A stretch of DNA of 13,163 nucleotides from Desulfuromonadales bacterium (GCA_015688915.1 JAATGX010000082.1:1-13163); one strand, 5' to 3'. Numbered from the stretch's first letter, positions 6,405-13,149 are shown. The notes: generated from the letters alone by a model not told the origin. Translations and numbers: made by a program.

Positions 6405-7391
6405 ATGCCCGATAGCCCGCACCCCTTTCACACACTGACCCCCAGCTTCATCATGGACGCCGTGGAGAGCCAAGGGTTCCGGTGCGACTGCCGCACCCTG
6501 GCTCTGAACAGCTATGAGAACCGCGTCTACCAGGTGGGCATAGAAGAAGGGCAGCCGCTGATCGCCAAGTTTTACCGCCCCGCCCGTTGGAACGACAGCC
6601 AGATTACCGAAGAACACCGCTTCTGTTTCGAGCTGGCGGAACACGAACTGCCCGTGGTGGCCCCTTGGATCAATCCTGACGGTGAGAGTCTTTTTCATCA
6701 TGACGGCTTCCGCTTCGCCCTGTACCCGCGCCAAGGGGGACATGCCCCGGAGTTCGACAACCTGGACAACCTGCTGATCCTGGGGCGCATGCTGGGACGT
6801 ATCCACAGCATCGGCGCAGTGCGTCCGTTCGAGCACCGGCCTGTTCTCGACAGCCAGACCTTCGGCCACGCCAGTGTGGGACTGATCCGTGAACACTTCA
6901 TACCGGCGGAATACCGGGCCAGCTACGCGGCCGTGACCGAACAATTGCTGGAGACCATCGACGCCATCCTGGCCGGGACCGGTCCGGGCCGCTTCATCCG
7001 TACCCACGGCGACTGCCACAGCGGCAACATCCTCTGGCGCGACAATGCGCCCCATTTCGTGGATTTCGACGACTCCCGCATGGCACCGGCGGTGCAGGAT
7101 ATCTGGATGATGCTCTCCGGCGACCGCCCCCGTCAGACCGCCCAACTGGAGGCGCTGATGGAGGGATACTCCGAGTTCTTCAGCTTCGATCCGGCCGAAC
7201 TGCGTCTGATCGAGGTCCTGCGCACCCTGCGCATGCTGCATTACAGCGCCTGGCTGGCCAATCGCTGGCAGGACCCGATCTTTCCCAGCACCTTCCCCTG
7301 GTTCAACACCGTGCGCTACTGGGGCGAACAGATCCTGGAATTGCGCGAGCAGTTGGCGGTGATAACCGAACCGCCTCTGGAACTGGAATAA
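6405..7391 (+). CDS. srkA: stress response serine/threonine kinase SrkA (YihE/RdoA)
   Basis: The 328-residue protein equals E. coli SrkA in length and aligns throughout. It has the aminoglycoside-phosphotransferase kinase fold. Ser36 lies in the conserved NSYENRVYQ stretch, the catalytic loop is HGDCHSGNILWRD (201-213, Asp203 and Asn208), and the metal-binding Asp220 is in FVDFDD. FPWF and YW near the C-terminus are also shared. SrkA is a cytosolic protein kinase that counters stress-induced cell death in E. coli, where it is controlled by Cpx and paired with dsbA; here dsbA is absent. ATG 6405 has GGAG at 6390-6393, a somewhat long 11-base spacer, but matches the family N-terminus. Confidence 0.95.
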   Translation: MPDSPHPFHTLTPSFIMDAVESQGFRCDCRTLALNSYENRVYQVGIEEGQPLIAKFYRPARWNDSQITEEHRFCFELAEHELPVVAPWINPDGESLFHHDGFRFALYPRQGGHAPEFDNLDNLLILGRMLGRIHSIGAVRPFEHRPVLDSQTFGHASVGLIREHFIPAEYRASYAAVTEQLLETIDAILAGTGPGRFIRTHGDCHSGNILWRDNAPHFVDFDDSRMAPAVQDIWMMLSGDRPRQTAQLEALMEGYSEFFSFDPAELRLIEVLRTLRMLHYSAWLANRWQDPIFPSTFPWFNTVRYWGEQILELREQLAVITEPPLELE

Positions 7392-7432
7392 TCCTACATA
7401 ATGTGCAGTTGCACGCGGAGAATGAAAAGCAT

Positions 7433-7462
7433 TTGTCCCGCCTCTGTACCCTGTGCTATGCT
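7433..7462 (+). promoter_or_regulatory. promoter for ppiC
   Basis: TTGTCC (7433-7438) and TATGCT (7457-7462) are separated by 18 bases. A TG at 7454-7455, one base before the -10, makes it an extended -10 promoter. The start would fall near 7469, leaving a leader of about 35 bases that carries AAGGAG at 7493-7498. Confidence 0.5.
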
Positions 7463-7504
7463 CACACAACCCGTCAGGGAAAATACCCATTCAAGGAGAA
7501 CATA

Positions 7505-7786
7505 ATGGCAAGAGCAAGTGCCCGTCACATTTTAGTCAAGAGTAAGGAAGAGTGTGAAACCCTCAAGACACAGATCGAAGGAGGCGCTGATTTCGCAGCC
7601 ATCGCCAAGGAGCATTCCCTCTGCCCTTCCGGGAAACAGGGAGGCGCCTTGGGCGAGTTCGGTCCGGGACAGATGGTCAAGGAATTCGATCAGGCCGTAT
7701 TCACCGGCGAAGTGGGCAAGGTCCTCGGCCCGGTGCATACCCAGTTCGGTTACCATCTGCTGGAGGTCACCAGCCGGACCGAGTAA
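7505..7786 (+). CDS. ppiC: parvulin-type peptidyl-prolyl isomerase PpiC
   Basis: The 93-residue single-domain parvulin has the same length as E. coli PpiC. It has ASARHILVK at the N-terminus, GADFAAIAKEHSLCPSG (27-43), GGALGEFGPGQMVKEFD (46-62) and the closing GPVHTQFGYHLLEV (75-88). It accelerates cis-trans isomerisation of X-Pro bonds. With no signal peptide it acts in the cytoplasm, unlike the periplasmic PrsA or SurA parvulins. The start at ATG 7505 has AAGGAG 6 bases upstream; the longer frame from 7403 lies across the promoter and is not used. It is a single-gene unit closed by the terminator at 7829-7850. Confidence 0.96.
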   Translation: MARASARHILVKSKEECETLKTQIEGGADFAAIAKEHSLCPSGKQGGALGEFGPGQMVKEFDQAVFTGEVGKVLGPVHTQFGYHLLEVTSRTE

Positions 7787-7828
7787 ACGACAATAGCCGG
7801 CTGTGATGACAGCACAACCTGATCAGGG

Positions 7829-7850
7829 GGCGGCCTTTCGGCCGCCTTTT
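7829..7850 (+). terminator. rho-independent terminator of ppiC
   Basis: GGCGGCC (7829-7835) and GGCCGCC (7840-7846) form a perfect 7-bp GC stem with a TTTC loop, followed by TTTT (7847-7850). It lies 42 bases after the ppiC stop. Confidence 0.88.
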
Positions 7851-7950
7851 CCAATTTCTTCCCGACAACCGACTAGCCATCCACCTCATCTTCGGTTATA
7901 CATAAGCTGACGATTGTACCTCGACACATCTTTACAGAGGTGAGGCCGTT

Positions 7951-8688
7951 ATGACTTCGAGGCAGGAATATGATCTTCTGGATGCCTGCCGCATCCTGTT
8001 TCCCTCGGCAGACATCAACAGGGATTTTCTCTCCTATATCCAACTGGAGGGATTGAAGAACGCCTACCGCAACCGGGCATGGGAATGTCATCCCGACACA
8101 TGCGGCGATGGGGAAGATCAATCCGGACGAACGGAACTGTTTCGCCGTTCGGTCGAGGCCTACAATCTCCTGAACGAGTATCTCAAGACGCGTAAGCCGG
8201 TCATACCCCTGCGTTACCCGCAAAAAAGCGCTTCGAAGCCGGCCGTGCCGCGAATCGAGGTAGTCGGTCGGGTTGAGGGTGAACACTACTACGACGGCCC
8301 CATGCCCACCATCGAATTGAAGATCGGCCTGTATCTCTATTATAAGACGGTTATTTCCTACCAGGCGGTGGTGCGGGCGTTGATGTGGCAGCGGGACCTG
8401 CGCCCGCCGCTGGGCGACTTTGCCCGCCAATGGGGATGGCTGAGCGAAGAGGATGTTGACGTGGTCCTGAAGGCGACCCACATTGTCGGGTCGTTCGGCG
8501 AGCGGGCGGTGGCGATGGGACTCCTCACCCAGTCCCAGCTCAATATCATCCTGCTGCACCAGCGTTCCATGCAACAGCAGGTCGGCCGCTATTTCGTGGC
8601 AAACTCCCTGCTCTCCGAACTGTCACTCAAGCATCACCTGCGCGAACTGGCCCAGCATAACCGGCAGGTGCGCGAAGCGCGGGGATGA
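7951..8688 (+). CDS. J-domain protein with four C-terminal 28-29-residue repeats
   Basis: The 245-residue protein carries a variant J domain at about residues 5-80 with an intact HPD (47-49, in ECHPDTCGD), so it may stimulate a DnaK-type Hsp70. There is no G/F region or zinc finger. From residue 124 on there are four units of the form xxGxxxxxxGxLSxxxLxxxLxxQ, with the leading glycines at 126, 155, 183 and 212. The units recall the repeats of the N-terminal MshEN/GspE domain, some of which bind c-di-GMP, but the Arg of the RLG motif is missing in all. The start has GAGGTGA 7 bases upstream. It stands alone between two terminators. Related proteins occur, as I recall, in Geobacter; the role is unknown. 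Confidence 0.82.
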   Translation: MTSRQEYDLLDACRILFPSADINRDFLSYIQLEGLKNAYRNRAWECHPDTCGDGEDQSGRTELFRRSVEAYNLLNEYLKTRKPVIPLRYPQKSASKPAVPRIEVVGRVEGEHYYDGPMPTIELKIGLYLYYKTVISYQAVVRALMWQRDLRPPLGDFARQWGWLSEEDVDVVLKATHIVGSFGERAVAMGLLTQSQLNIILLHQRSMQQQVGRYFVANSLLSELSLKHHLRELAQHNRQVREARG

Positions 8689-8711
8689 CACTCGCCGGAG
8701 AGGGCGGACAA

Positions 8712-8755
8712 AAAAAGGGCAGGCGCTTTTCCGGGAAAAGCAGCCTGCCCTTTTT
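8712..8755. terminator. bidirectional hairpin terminator
   Basis: AAAAAGGGCAGGC (8712-8724) pairs with GCCTGCCCTTTTT (8743-8755), with an inner stem GCTTTTC/GAAAAGC and a short bulge. There is a T tract on the plus strand and an A tract on the left arm that reads as T on the minus strand. It serves both the J-domain gene (ends 8688) and the zinc-ribbon gene (ends 8777). Confidence 0.92.
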
Positions 8756-8776
8756 CATTGTTGCCGCGTGAGGTGG

Positions 8777-8992
8777 CTACGCGGCGAAGCTGTACTCGTC
8801 TGCTCCGATACACTCGGAAAGCGCCGAAAGAAACGATTTCCGCTGTGGGTCCCTGACGATAGTGGTCGCACCATGATTAACCGACCAGATGGTTTCGCAA
8901 ACACCGCAGGTATTGATCTCTTCAGTGAATCCGCTCAAACGAAGGTCAATCTCATCGTATGCACCATGGGCCTTGCATATAGGGCACTTCAT
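8777..8992 (-). CDS. small zinc-ribbon protein of unknown function
   Basis: The 71-residue protein has two cysteine pairs, CPIC (residues 3-6) and CGVC (29-32), the pattern of a single zinc ribbon. The rest (IWSVNHGATTIVRD and ADEYSF) shows no catalytic motif, signal peptide or membrane segment. The start has AAGGAG (complement of 9001-9006) with an 8-base spacer. It ends at the shared terminator and faces an AT-rich upstream region, so it is likely monocistronic. The Cys pattern and good ribosome site make it a real gene; the function is not known. Confidence 0.75.
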   Translation of the reverse strand: MKCPICKAHGAYDEIDLRLSGFTEEINTCGVCETIWSVNHGATTIVRDPQRKSFLSALSECIGADEYSFAA

Positions 8993-9408
8993 TATTTACT
9001 CTCCTTTCACTACCTCGCCAATTTAATAAAACTATAAACGATACTTGACGCAAATGCAAGCAACAAATCAGACAAAATCACAATAATACAATATGTTACA
9101 ACCATGAAACGTCACTGGTTAGACCAATTTTTTGCAATGAGTTGCAATGGTATTTTATTCATACTATAACTTACTGAAATATCATCAGGTATACGGATCA
9201 AACGTCATTATGTTTCGACAGGACGCCTTGATGCTTTACGCCCCTGGTCAGGCCGGGTATCCGGCTTTTGCACCCCTCATTCGGCAAGCAAACCGTAAAA
9301 ATGTGATATGCTGTCTTTACCTGTATCCTGAATCCGTGACGAATCGAGCGGAATGCCGGGGTCAATCGTTGCCCCTATCGGCGCAAACCACCGTAAAAAG
9401 GAGGGGTT
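8993..9408. other. 416-base AT-rich divergent intergenic region
   Basis: It separates the zinc-ribbon gene (-) from the cytochrome gene (+). The first 220 bases are markedly AT-rich compared with the flanks. No supported gene is present; the open frame from 9147 lacks a ribosome site and runs on over the cytochrome gene. Visible structure includes a tandem repeat of TTGCAATG (9132-9139 and 9142-9149), a palindrome TGGTTAGACCA (9116-9126), two copies of AAACGTCA (9107-9114, 9200-9207) and a repeated GCAAACC...GTAAAAA block (9288-9301 and 9383-9399). A TGATATGCT extended -10 lies near 9304-9312. Confidence 0.55.
9116..9149. promoter_or_regulatory. palindrome and tandem repeat, candidate regulator sites
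   Basis: The palindrome TGGT-TAG-ACCA (9116-9126) is followed at once by two TTGCAATG units spaced exactly 10 bases apart (9132 and 9142). One-turn spacing puts both units on the same DNA face, as for tandem activator sites. The bound protein is unknown. Confidence 0.35.
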
Positions 9409-9777
9409 ATGGGAAGAGTGGCACTTCAGACATGCGCGGTTCTGACGGTCGCCATGTCCGTTCTTGGAGGATGCAGACGGGAGGAGGTGCAAAAAACCGG
9501 ATCAATGCCGGCAGTACCCGCGCCACAGACGGTGCAAACGGGTGAAGAACTCTTCAAGCAATATTGCTCGCCCTGCCACCCGGATGGCGGCAATGTCAGC
9601 GACCCGGAGCGGACCCTGCATGGTTCGGCCTTGCGGGCCAACCGCATTATCCGGCCCGAGGATATCGTCAGAGTCATGAGAAACCCGGTTTCGCGCATGA
9701 TCCGGTTCGATGCGGCGACCATCTCCGACCGGGAGGCCAGGGCAATTGCCGAATACGTGCTGACCGCCTTCAAATAG
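9409..9777 (+). CDS. lipoprotein c-type cytochrome, monoheme
   Basis: The 122-residue protein has a lipoprotein signal with lipobox VLGGC (Cys22), so the mature protein is lipid-anchored, probably facing the periplasm. A Pro/Val-rich linker leads to a cytochrome c domain with the heme site CSPCH (53-57). Met97 in VSRMIRF is the likely distal ligand, and the closing helix is ISDREARAIAEYVLTAF. It would carry single electrons in respiration; the partner is not encoded nearby. AAGGAGG at 9397-9403 gives a strong ribosome site close to ATG 9409. It is a single-gene unit closed by the terminator at 9822. Class I monoheme is inferred from one CxxCH and size. Confidence 0.92.
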   Translation: MGRVALQTCAVLTVAMSVLGGCRREEVQKTGSMPAVPAPQTVQTGEELFKQYCSPCHPDGGNVSDPERTLHGSALRANRIIRPEDIVRVMRNPVSRMIRFDAATISDREARAIAEYVLTAFK

Positions 9778-9821
9778 CGACGCGGGCAGGCGCTGCGATG
9801 AGATTGTACGGTAAAAATGAA

Positions 9822-9854
9822 AGGCCCGCATGTTTCGCGGGCCTCGCTTTATTT
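9822..9854 (+). terminator. rho-independent terminator of the cytochrome gene
   Basis: AGGCCCGC (9822-9829) and GCGGGCCT (9837-9844) form a perfect 8-bp stem with a 7-base loop, followed by a T-rich tail (CGCTTTATTTT). Confidence 0.85.
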
Positions 9855-10152
9855 TGTTTCCGTGTTCCCCTTTTCAAGGGTCATTCCGGCTCTCGCATGC
9901 AGCCGGACAGATACTGCCTGAATAAATTTTCCTCTGGAGCAGCTTCCTCTATACCGTTGCCCTCCTTGTGTCGGCAGTCTCTTTCAGGTAGCACTACCTG
10001 AAAAAACTATACCCTCGAAAAAGAAATAATACAGGCTGTTATAAAAAATATTTTCCATGTATACTTCATTCTTGTGTCAATCAGGTGAACAGAAGACCAT
10101 CTGCCGCCAATTTGTTCTGATACCCAACGAACTACACCCCCTGGACCCGCTC
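9855..10152. other. 298-base gap upstream of the MFS gene
   Basis: No gene is supported here. The last 130 bases are AT-rich. TATACT at 10060-10065 is a good -10 with only a poor -35 (TGTTAT-like) 17 bases upstream. If it is used, the transcript would start near 10072, after the in-frame ATG at 10057, which favours the later start at 10153. Confidence 0.4.
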
Positions 10153-11394
10153 ATGTCTCCGCCAGTTCCCCACACCTCGCCACACCATCCCCTGCTGCGC
10201 CACAGACCGTTCGCGTTATTTTTGCTCGGCCGTGTTTCGTCCTCGGTCGCCTTCCAGATGCTGGGGGTTGCCGTGGGATGGCAGATGTATGCCCTCACCG
10301 GGAGCGCCTGGTACCTCGGGCTGGTCGGGCTGGCTCAATTTCTGCCGATGTTCATGCTGACACTGGTGGTAGGGCATGTGGCCGATCGCTATGACCGCCG
10401 CAGCGTAGCACGTGTCTGCCAGACCATTGAGGGGCTGGCGGCGGGAGCCCTGGCCCTGGGCAGTTTCAGCGGCTGGCAGAGCAAGGAGAGCATCCTCGCC
10501 ATAGTGTTTGTGGTGGGCGCCGCACGCGCCTTCGAATATCCGACCATGCACGCGCTGGTGCCGGGAGTGGTCCCGGCCGAACTCTTGCCGCGCGCCGTCG
10601 CCTGGTCCGCTTCGGCCAACCAGACCGCCACGATCATCGGACCGGCCCTGGGCGGACTGCTGTATGCGGCCGGCCCGACCACGGCCTACGGCATAGCAGG
10701 AATCCTGCTCCTGGCAGCAAGCATGTTTATCGCACTGATACGCATTGAACGCGTACCCAAAACACGCGAGCCGATCAGCCTCGGGTCTCTGTTCGCCGGT
10801 ATCACCTACATTCGCAGCCATCCGGTGGTACTGGGCGCAATTTCCCTTGACCTCTTTGCCGTGCTGCTCGGCGGGGCAACGGCATTGCTGCCGATCTATG
10901 CCCGCGACATCCTCGTCACCGGACCATGGGGGCTGGGCCTGCTCCGTTCGGCGCCGGCCATCGGCGCGCTGTCCATGTCCATCTTCCTGGCGCGTAATCC
11001 GCTCCGGCACCGGGTGGGACGGATCATGTTCGGCTCCGTGGCGATCTTCGGCGTCGCCACCATCGTGTTCGCCCTGTCCCGGTCTTTTCCGCTCTCCCTG
11101 GGCGCACTGACCGTGCTCGGAGCGGCGGACGTGATCAGCGTCGTTATCCGGTCATCCCTGGTGCAGATCGAAACCCCGGACGAGATGCGCGGGCGGGTAA
11201 GCGCCGTGAACTCCATGTTTGTCGGGACATCAAACCAGTTGGGAGAGTTCGAGTCCGGCACAACCGCCGCCCTCTTCGGAATCGTTCCGGCCGTACTGAT
11301 CGGCGGCGTCGGCACGTTGATCGTGGTCGTGATCTGGATGCGGCTCTTTCCACAACTTGCTCAAACCGATACGTTTGACAAACAAGGGATTTGA
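10153..11394 (+). CDS. MFS exporter of the EntS (MFS_3) type
   Basis: The 413-residue inner-membrane protein has the length and pattern of the enterobactin exporter EntS and its MFS_3 relatives. A short cytoplasmic lead HPLLRHRPFALFLLGR enters the first of about 12 hydrophobic segments. The MFS motif A, GHVADRYDRRSVAR, follows the second segment, and the C-terminal half has the family block ETPDEMRGRVSAVNSMF. Relatives export siderophores or drugs by proton antiport; no siderophore genes are near, so the cargo is unknown. The start is uncertain: ATG 10153 fits the family but has a weak ribosome site, and an in-frame ATG at 10057 would add 32 residues with no homology. Confidence 0.88.
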   Translation: MSPPVPHTSPHHPLLRHRPFALFLLGRVSSSVAFQMLGVAVGWQMYALTGSAWYLGLVGLAQFLPMFMLTLVVGHVADRYDRRSVARVCQTIEGLAAGALALGSFSGWQSKESILAIVFVVGAARAFEYPTMHALVPGVVPAELLPRAVAWSASANQTATIIGPALGGLLYAAGPTTAYGIAGILLLAASMFIALIRIERVPKTREPISLGSLFAGITYIRSHPVVLGAISLDLFAVLLGGATALLPIYARDILVTGPWGLGLLRSAPAIGALSMSIFLARNPLRHRVGRIMFGSVAIFGVATIVFALSRSFPLSLGALTVLGAADVISVVIRSSLVQIETPDEMRGRVSAVNSMFVGTSNQLGEFESGTTAALFGIVPAVLIGGVGTLIVVVIWMRLFPQLAQTDTFDKQGI

Positions 11395-11417
11395 CGGGTA
11401 ACAAGGGGTAATGGGGG

Positions 11418-11443
11418 GCTGCCATCGTGCCATGCGTGGCAGC
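11418..11443. other. hairpin between the convergent mfs and DUF3820 genes
   Basis: GCTGCCA (11418-11424) and TGGCAGC (11437-11443) form a perfect 7-bp stem with a 12-base loop. Neither strand has a T tract, so it is not a standard intrinsic terminator; it may protect the 3' ends of both mRNAs. Confidence 0.45.
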
Positions 11444-11691
11444 TAACGGAGCGGATCGAAAAGGAACTCCAGGCCGTTGACCTTGATCTCATGGACCATC
11501 TTCAGCATATCTCCCAGCTTCCCCGAGGGAAAACCCTGCTGGGCAAACCAGACCACATAAGGCTCCGGCAGATCGATCAACAGCCTTCCCTTGTACTTGC
11601 CGAAGGGCATGCGCATCGTGGCGAGATCAAGCAGTTCCCGGGGATCGGCGGCAGGAGAGGAATGCGGTATGATATAACGATCCGTGGGCAT
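11443..11691 (-). CDS. DUF3820 family protein
   Basis: The 82-residue protein matches the small DUF3820 family, with the blocks MRMPFGKYKGRLLIDLPEPYVVWF (about 26-49), GFPSGKLGDML and IKVNGLEFLFDPL. These cytosolic proteins have no assigned function. ATG 11691 is the first in-frame ATG that leaves the preceding hairpin free, but it has no Shine-Dalgarno sequence. The hairpin at 11707-11729 ends only 15 bases upstream, so translation may be leaderless or poor, or an alternative start may be used. It follows slyD (11774-12271) on the same strand and converges with the MFS gene. Confidence 0.85.
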   Translation of the reverse strand: MPTDRYIIPHSSPAADPRELLDLATMRMPFGKYKGRLLIDLPEPYVVWFAQQGFPSGKLGDMLKMVHEIKVNGLEFLFDPLR

Positions 11692-11706
11692 GATGTATTC
11701 TATGGG

Positions 11707-11729
11707 AAAGGCGGCCTTTGGCCGCCTTT
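11707..11729. terminator. terminator-like hairpin between the second slyD and DUF3820
   Basis: AAAGGCGGCC (11707-11716) and GGCCGCCTTT (11720-11729) form a perfect 10-bp stem with a 3-base loop. On the minus strand it lies 44 bases after the slyD stop, followed by TTTCCC. It may end slyD transcription or act as a partial terminator before DUF3820. Its core equals the ppiC terminator stem. Confidence 0.7.
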
Positions 11730-11773
11730 CCCGTTCGTGTGTAGTGGGCTGATCCGGCTTTTGCTGCAAACTC

Positions 11774-12271
11774 TTAATGGATCTCCAGCAGTTCGACCTC
11801 GAAGCTGAGGTCTTCACCCGCAAGGGGATGGTTGGAGTCAAAGGTGACGCTTTCGTCACTCACCTCGACCACGGCCACGCCCAACTCCTCATCATCCTCG
11901 TTGGAAAGCACGAGTTCATCGCCAACCACCGGCTGGAGGTCCTCGGGCAGATCAGCGCGCGGCACGGTGAACACCTTTTCCTGGTCGTACTCGCCAAAGG
12001 CATCCCCAGCCGGAATGACAACCGTTTTTTTCTCGCCCGGCGCCATGCCGATCAACGCTTCATCGATCTGTGAAAACAGTTCGCCCGTGCCGATGACCAG
12101 TTCCATGGGGCCGCTTTCGCAACCGCAGCCGCAATCGTCATCGCCGCAGTCATCTGTTTCGCATTCGTCGTGATCGCACTCATCCTCCAAAGTGGAATCG
12201 AAAACCGTGCCGTCTTCGAGTGTGCCTATGTAGTTGATTGTAACCTTGTCCCCTTTTTTCGCCTGTGCCAT
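11774..12271 (-). CDS. slyD: SlyD-type FKBP prolyl isomerase with Cys/Asp-rich insert
   Basis: The 165-residue protein has the FKBP start YIGTLEDGTVFDST (14-27), then ELVIGTGEL and IDEALIGMAPGEKKTVVIPAGDAFGEY, an IF flap (about 97-140) and the signature DSNHPLAGEDLSFEVELLEI. A 27-residue acidic, cysteine-rich stretch is inserted at 28-54, between the first strand pair and GPMELVIG. It has six Cys (32, 37, 42, 47, 49, 51) and one His, and is probably a metal-binding loop. E. coli SlyD instead carries its metal ligands in a C-terminal tail, absent here. ATG 12271 is supported by AAGG 8-9 bases upstream and by family start; the longer frame to 12319 adds an unrelated leader. Confidence 0.93.
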   Translation of the reverse strand: MAQAKKGDKVTINYIGTLEDGTVFDSTLEDECDHDECETDDCGDDDCGCGCESGPMELVIGTGELFSQIDEALIGMAPGEKKTVVIPAGDAFGEYDQEKVFTVPRADLPEDLQPVVGDELVLSNEDDEELGVAVVEVSDESVTFDSNHPLAGEDLSFEVELLEIH

Positions 12272-12349
12272 GATAATACCTTTCGCTGTGTGGTCCGGCC
12301 ATCCGACCGGTTCTTTCATACCGGCATGGTACGGGAGAAAGCGGTCGCC

Positions 12350-12379
12350 AGTCTACAAAAATCACGACAAGTTATGCAA
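12350..12379 (-). promoter_or_regulatory. possible promoter of the second slyD
   Basis: Read on the minus strand, TTGCAT (complement of 12374-12379) and TAGACT (complement of 12350-12355) are 18 bases apart. Transcription would start near 12343, leaving a leader of about 70 bases before ATG 12271. Confidence 0.35.
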
Positions 12380-12443
12380 ATTTAACCCCGGATAACGCTC
12401 TGCCGGGACACACGCATTCAATTTCCGGAGGTCGGCGAATCGA

Positions 12444-13004
12444 TTACCGGGGAGAGGGGGCGGACTCCCGGCACTGGCCAACGGACCCGGGGGCGCAGAC
12501 CCTGTCGTCCATCCAGATTGCGCCGGACAGATCGGCCTTGTTCAGGTTCGCACCGGTCATGCCGGAGAGTTGCAGGTTGACCATTTTCAGGTTGGCTCCG
12601 GAGAAGTCGACACGCTCCAGATTCGAATCTCCCAGGTCGGCACGTTCCAGGTTGGCGTGGCTCAGGTCCGCCCCCTTCAAATTGCACTTGCTCAGGTCAA
12701 CGCCGATGAGTTTGAGGCCGCTCAGGTTCCTGCCGGACAGGTTCCGTGTGGTTTTGAGAATGTTCAGCACCTGTTTGAACGTCAATTTTTGTCCGGGAAG
12801 CGGTTCAGGCTCGGGAGGCGGTTCTCTCCTCCTGGCCTTTTTCTGTTGCACCGCACCGTCGGCGCCATCACCCGATGCATCGGTCGGGACAGAGGCGGAT
12901 TGTGCCGACGCATCCGCTGCCATGGCAGGGGATCGGCTGATGTGCGCCGTGGAAACCGCCAGTACCATGCCCGCTGCGACAACCAAAGCCTTGTGGAATC
13001 TCAT
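12444..13004 (-). CDS. exported pentapeptide-repeat protein
   Basis: The 186-residue protein has a signal peptide (1-30, cleavage near AMAA-DA) and a low-complexity linker with a basic and a Pro/Glu-rich part (55-70). About 15 pentapeptide repeats (A(D/N)LxX) run from about residue 88 to 164, as in GADLSHANLERADLGDSNLE. They should form a short right-handed beta helix. The tail IWMDDRVCAPGSVGQC has two Cys that could form a disulfide; this end motif recurs in exported pentapeptide proteins. Binding partner and function are unknown. The start is supported by AAAAGGA 7 bases upstream (complement of 13012-13018). It is monocistronic, with no clear terminator downstream. Confidence 0.9.
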   Translation of the reverse strand: MRFHKALVVAAGMVLAVSTAHISRSPAMAADASAQSASVPTDASGDGADGAVQQKKARRREPPPEPEPLPGQKLTFKQVLNILKTTRNLSGRNLSGLKLIGVDLSKCNLKGADLSHANLERADLGDSNLERVDFSGANLKMVNLQLSGMTGANLNKADLSGAIWMDDRVCAPGSVGQCRESAPSPR

Positions 13005-13068
13005 GATGGTATCCTTTTATCCTGATGAGTGGGTGGACCGGACAAAAGCCCGGCAGGAATATGGGGTA

Positions 13069-13097
13069 ATACTATCAATAGTGATCGCAAAATGCAA
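13069..13097 (-). promoter_or_regulatory. promoter of the pentapeptide-repeat gene
   Basis: On the minus strand TTGCAT (complement of 13092-13097) and TAGTAT (complement of 13069-13074) are exactly 17 bases apart. The start would be near 13062, giving a leader of about 58 bases. Confidence 0.55.
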
Positions 13098-13120
13098 ATA
13101 CACGAAATAACGTCAGGTTG

Positions 13121-13149
13121 TTTACGAGACAGGCGGCTTGGGATATACT
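13121..13149 (+). promoter_or_regulatory. promoter reading rightwards out of the window
   Basis: TTTACG (13121-13126) and TATACT (13144-13149) are 17 bases apart on the plus strand. No coding region follows inside the window, so the target gene must lie beyond 13163, divergent from the pentapeptide-repeat gene. Confidence 0.4.

Noticed and set aside
6402..7490. A 362-codon open frame on the minus strand
   Set aside because: It is wholly antisense to srkA, which aligns end to end with E. coli SrkA.
9230..9408. GEMM-I c-di-GMP riboswitch before the cytochrome
   Set aside because: Only a GCAAACC core is present; the conserved GGGACGCAAAGCC half and tetraloop receptor are not found.
9147..9545. 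Open frame starting in the AT-rich gap before the cytochrome
   Set aside because: It has no ribosome site, its second half overlaps the cytochrome gene in another frame, and no motif is visible.
10216..11010. A 264-codon open frame on the minus strand
   Set aside because: It is antisense to the MFS exporter and rich in Gln/Arg/Gly/Cys, as expected for a shadow frame.
691..13138. ACAGGCGGC at 691-699 and 13130-13138 as a further repeat copy
   Set aside because: The second site lacks the CTGTCCCC arm, so a nine-base match is likely chance.
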